Assembly: GCA_964016985.1 (NCBI GenBank)
Contig: OZ024821.1
Location: 85,963,535 to 86,027,534, forward strand
Length of the DNA stretch: 64,000 bases
Source of the DNA: Anodontia alba
Taxonomy: Eukaryota > Mollusca > Bivalvia > Lucinida > Lucinidae
Direction: 5' to 3'
Shown here: positions 63,395-64,000 of the stretch, in pieces
How positions within the stretch are numbered: the first letter of the stretch is position 1
Layout of the letters: every line of letters begins with the position of its first letter
Notes under the pieces: generated by a model
Told to the model about the DNA's origin: nothing
The model's input: only the letters and a program-made list of their open reading frames with translations
The model's database searches: none
Made by a program: the position numbers and the translations under genes

Positions 63395-64000
63395 CACTGA
63401 CCAATTTACTTGTTACACTGGAACATGGACCAGAAGACTGAAATTCGTAGCTATATTAAATGCCGCATTAGGCTTAATATAGATTCAAAACAGATTTTTA
63501 ATGAATTGTGTGGTATATATGGACCTCAGACCATTTCAATGCGCCCAGTTTTTAGGTGGGTTGAAGCTTTTAAAGCTGGGAAATTTTCTGTTGAAGATGA
63601 TACCCGTCCTGAAAGGCCTAAAACCTCTGTTACCAAGGCTAACATCTCTGCTGTAAAGATTGTGGTCGAACAGGATGCGCGATTGTCTGTCAAAGATATA
63701 GCTAGTTGTACTGGCATATCAGAAGGCAGTGTACAAACACTTCTGAAAAAGCATTTGGACCTGAGAAAGGTTTGTGCTAGGTGGGTACCTCATTTGCTCA
63801 CTGAGGAACAAAAGACACAATGCCTTAAATGTGCCCGGGAACTTTTGAAAACATAAAAAGGCTGTAATAGTCGGGTTATTTCTAACTTGCTAACAGGTAA
63901 TGAAACCTGGGTGCGCATGTTTCAGCCACAAAGAAGGGCATATAATAAGCAATGGAAGAGAAAAGATAAAAAATGCCCATGTATTGCCAAGAGAATCATA
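63395..64000 (+). pseudogene. Mariner-family transposase, degenerate, runs off window
   Basis: An open frame from the ATG at 63426 gives the N-terminal helix-turn-helix DNA-binding part of a mariner transposase: MDQKTEIRSYIKCRIRLN, GPQTISMRPVFRWVEAFKAG, DARLSVKDIASCTGISEGSV. A TAA at 63854-63856 stops it after ELLKT. The same frame then continues to the window edge with LLTGNETWVRMFQPQRRAYN. In mariners this motif is normally TGDETW with the first catalytic Asp; here it is Asn. The nonsense codon and the Asp-to-Asn change both indicate an inactive copy. Possible 5' TIR near 63394 (TACACTGACCAATTTACTTG). Confidence 0.88.

Overview
This is metazoan nuclear DNA, AT-rich and full of repeats. It is most likely from a bivalve mollusc. 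That placement is an inference. It rests on one host gene with long introns and clean GT-AG splice sites, tRNA-headed SINEs, CR1/Jockey-like LINE pieces, a mariner, and many short inverted-repeat elements of the kind bivalve genomes carry. The level below that is not determinable from the sequence alone. No bacterial, viral or plasmid features were seen.

Two host genes can be reconstructed exon by exon. (1) PSMD4/Rpn10, the 26S proteasome ubiquitin receptor, is on the + strand from 15285 to 37639. It has ten exons with phases that join perfectly, and encodes 384 residues: a VWA domain, three UIM motifs and an acidic/lysine-rich tail. (2) An unrecognised cysteine-rich, probably secreted protein is on the - strand from 61601 down to 49930. 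Five exons and a stop codon are present and the 5' end lies outside the window. It has a regular C-x(10-11)-C module per exon and a two-exon repeat architecture.

Layout. 1-15 kb: gene-poor, with palindromic MITEs, a 467-bp near-identical tandem duplication, and a broken 5'-truncated LINE with a SINE nested in it. 15.3-37.6 kb: PSMD4, whose introns hold a second LINE tail, a 2.1-kb hAT-like element with an 8-bp target duplication, two tandem-repeat elements (22.0-25.2 kb), and over a dozen hairpin MITEs. 37.6-49.9 kb: intergenic, with MITEs, SINEs, a ~150-bp tandem array and a LINE tail. 49.9-61.6 kb: the cysteine-rich gene, with a minisatellite, a nested SINE/DNA-transposon pair and a ~191-bp tandem array carrying a SINE. 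61.6-64 kb: more MITEs and the start of a degenerate mariner transposase that runs off the window.

The main pattern is a dense set of MITEs, each with a long, nearly perfect central hairpin. They fall into groups by their ends: CWG duplications (PIF/Harbinger-like), TA duplications (Tc1/mariner/pogo-like), TTAA duplications (piggyBac-like) and others. Two hairpin cores recur inside elements with different termini, and one locus is a direct chimera of two families. Many insertions are nested and their target duplications can be read, so a relative order of insertion can be worked out from this window alone.
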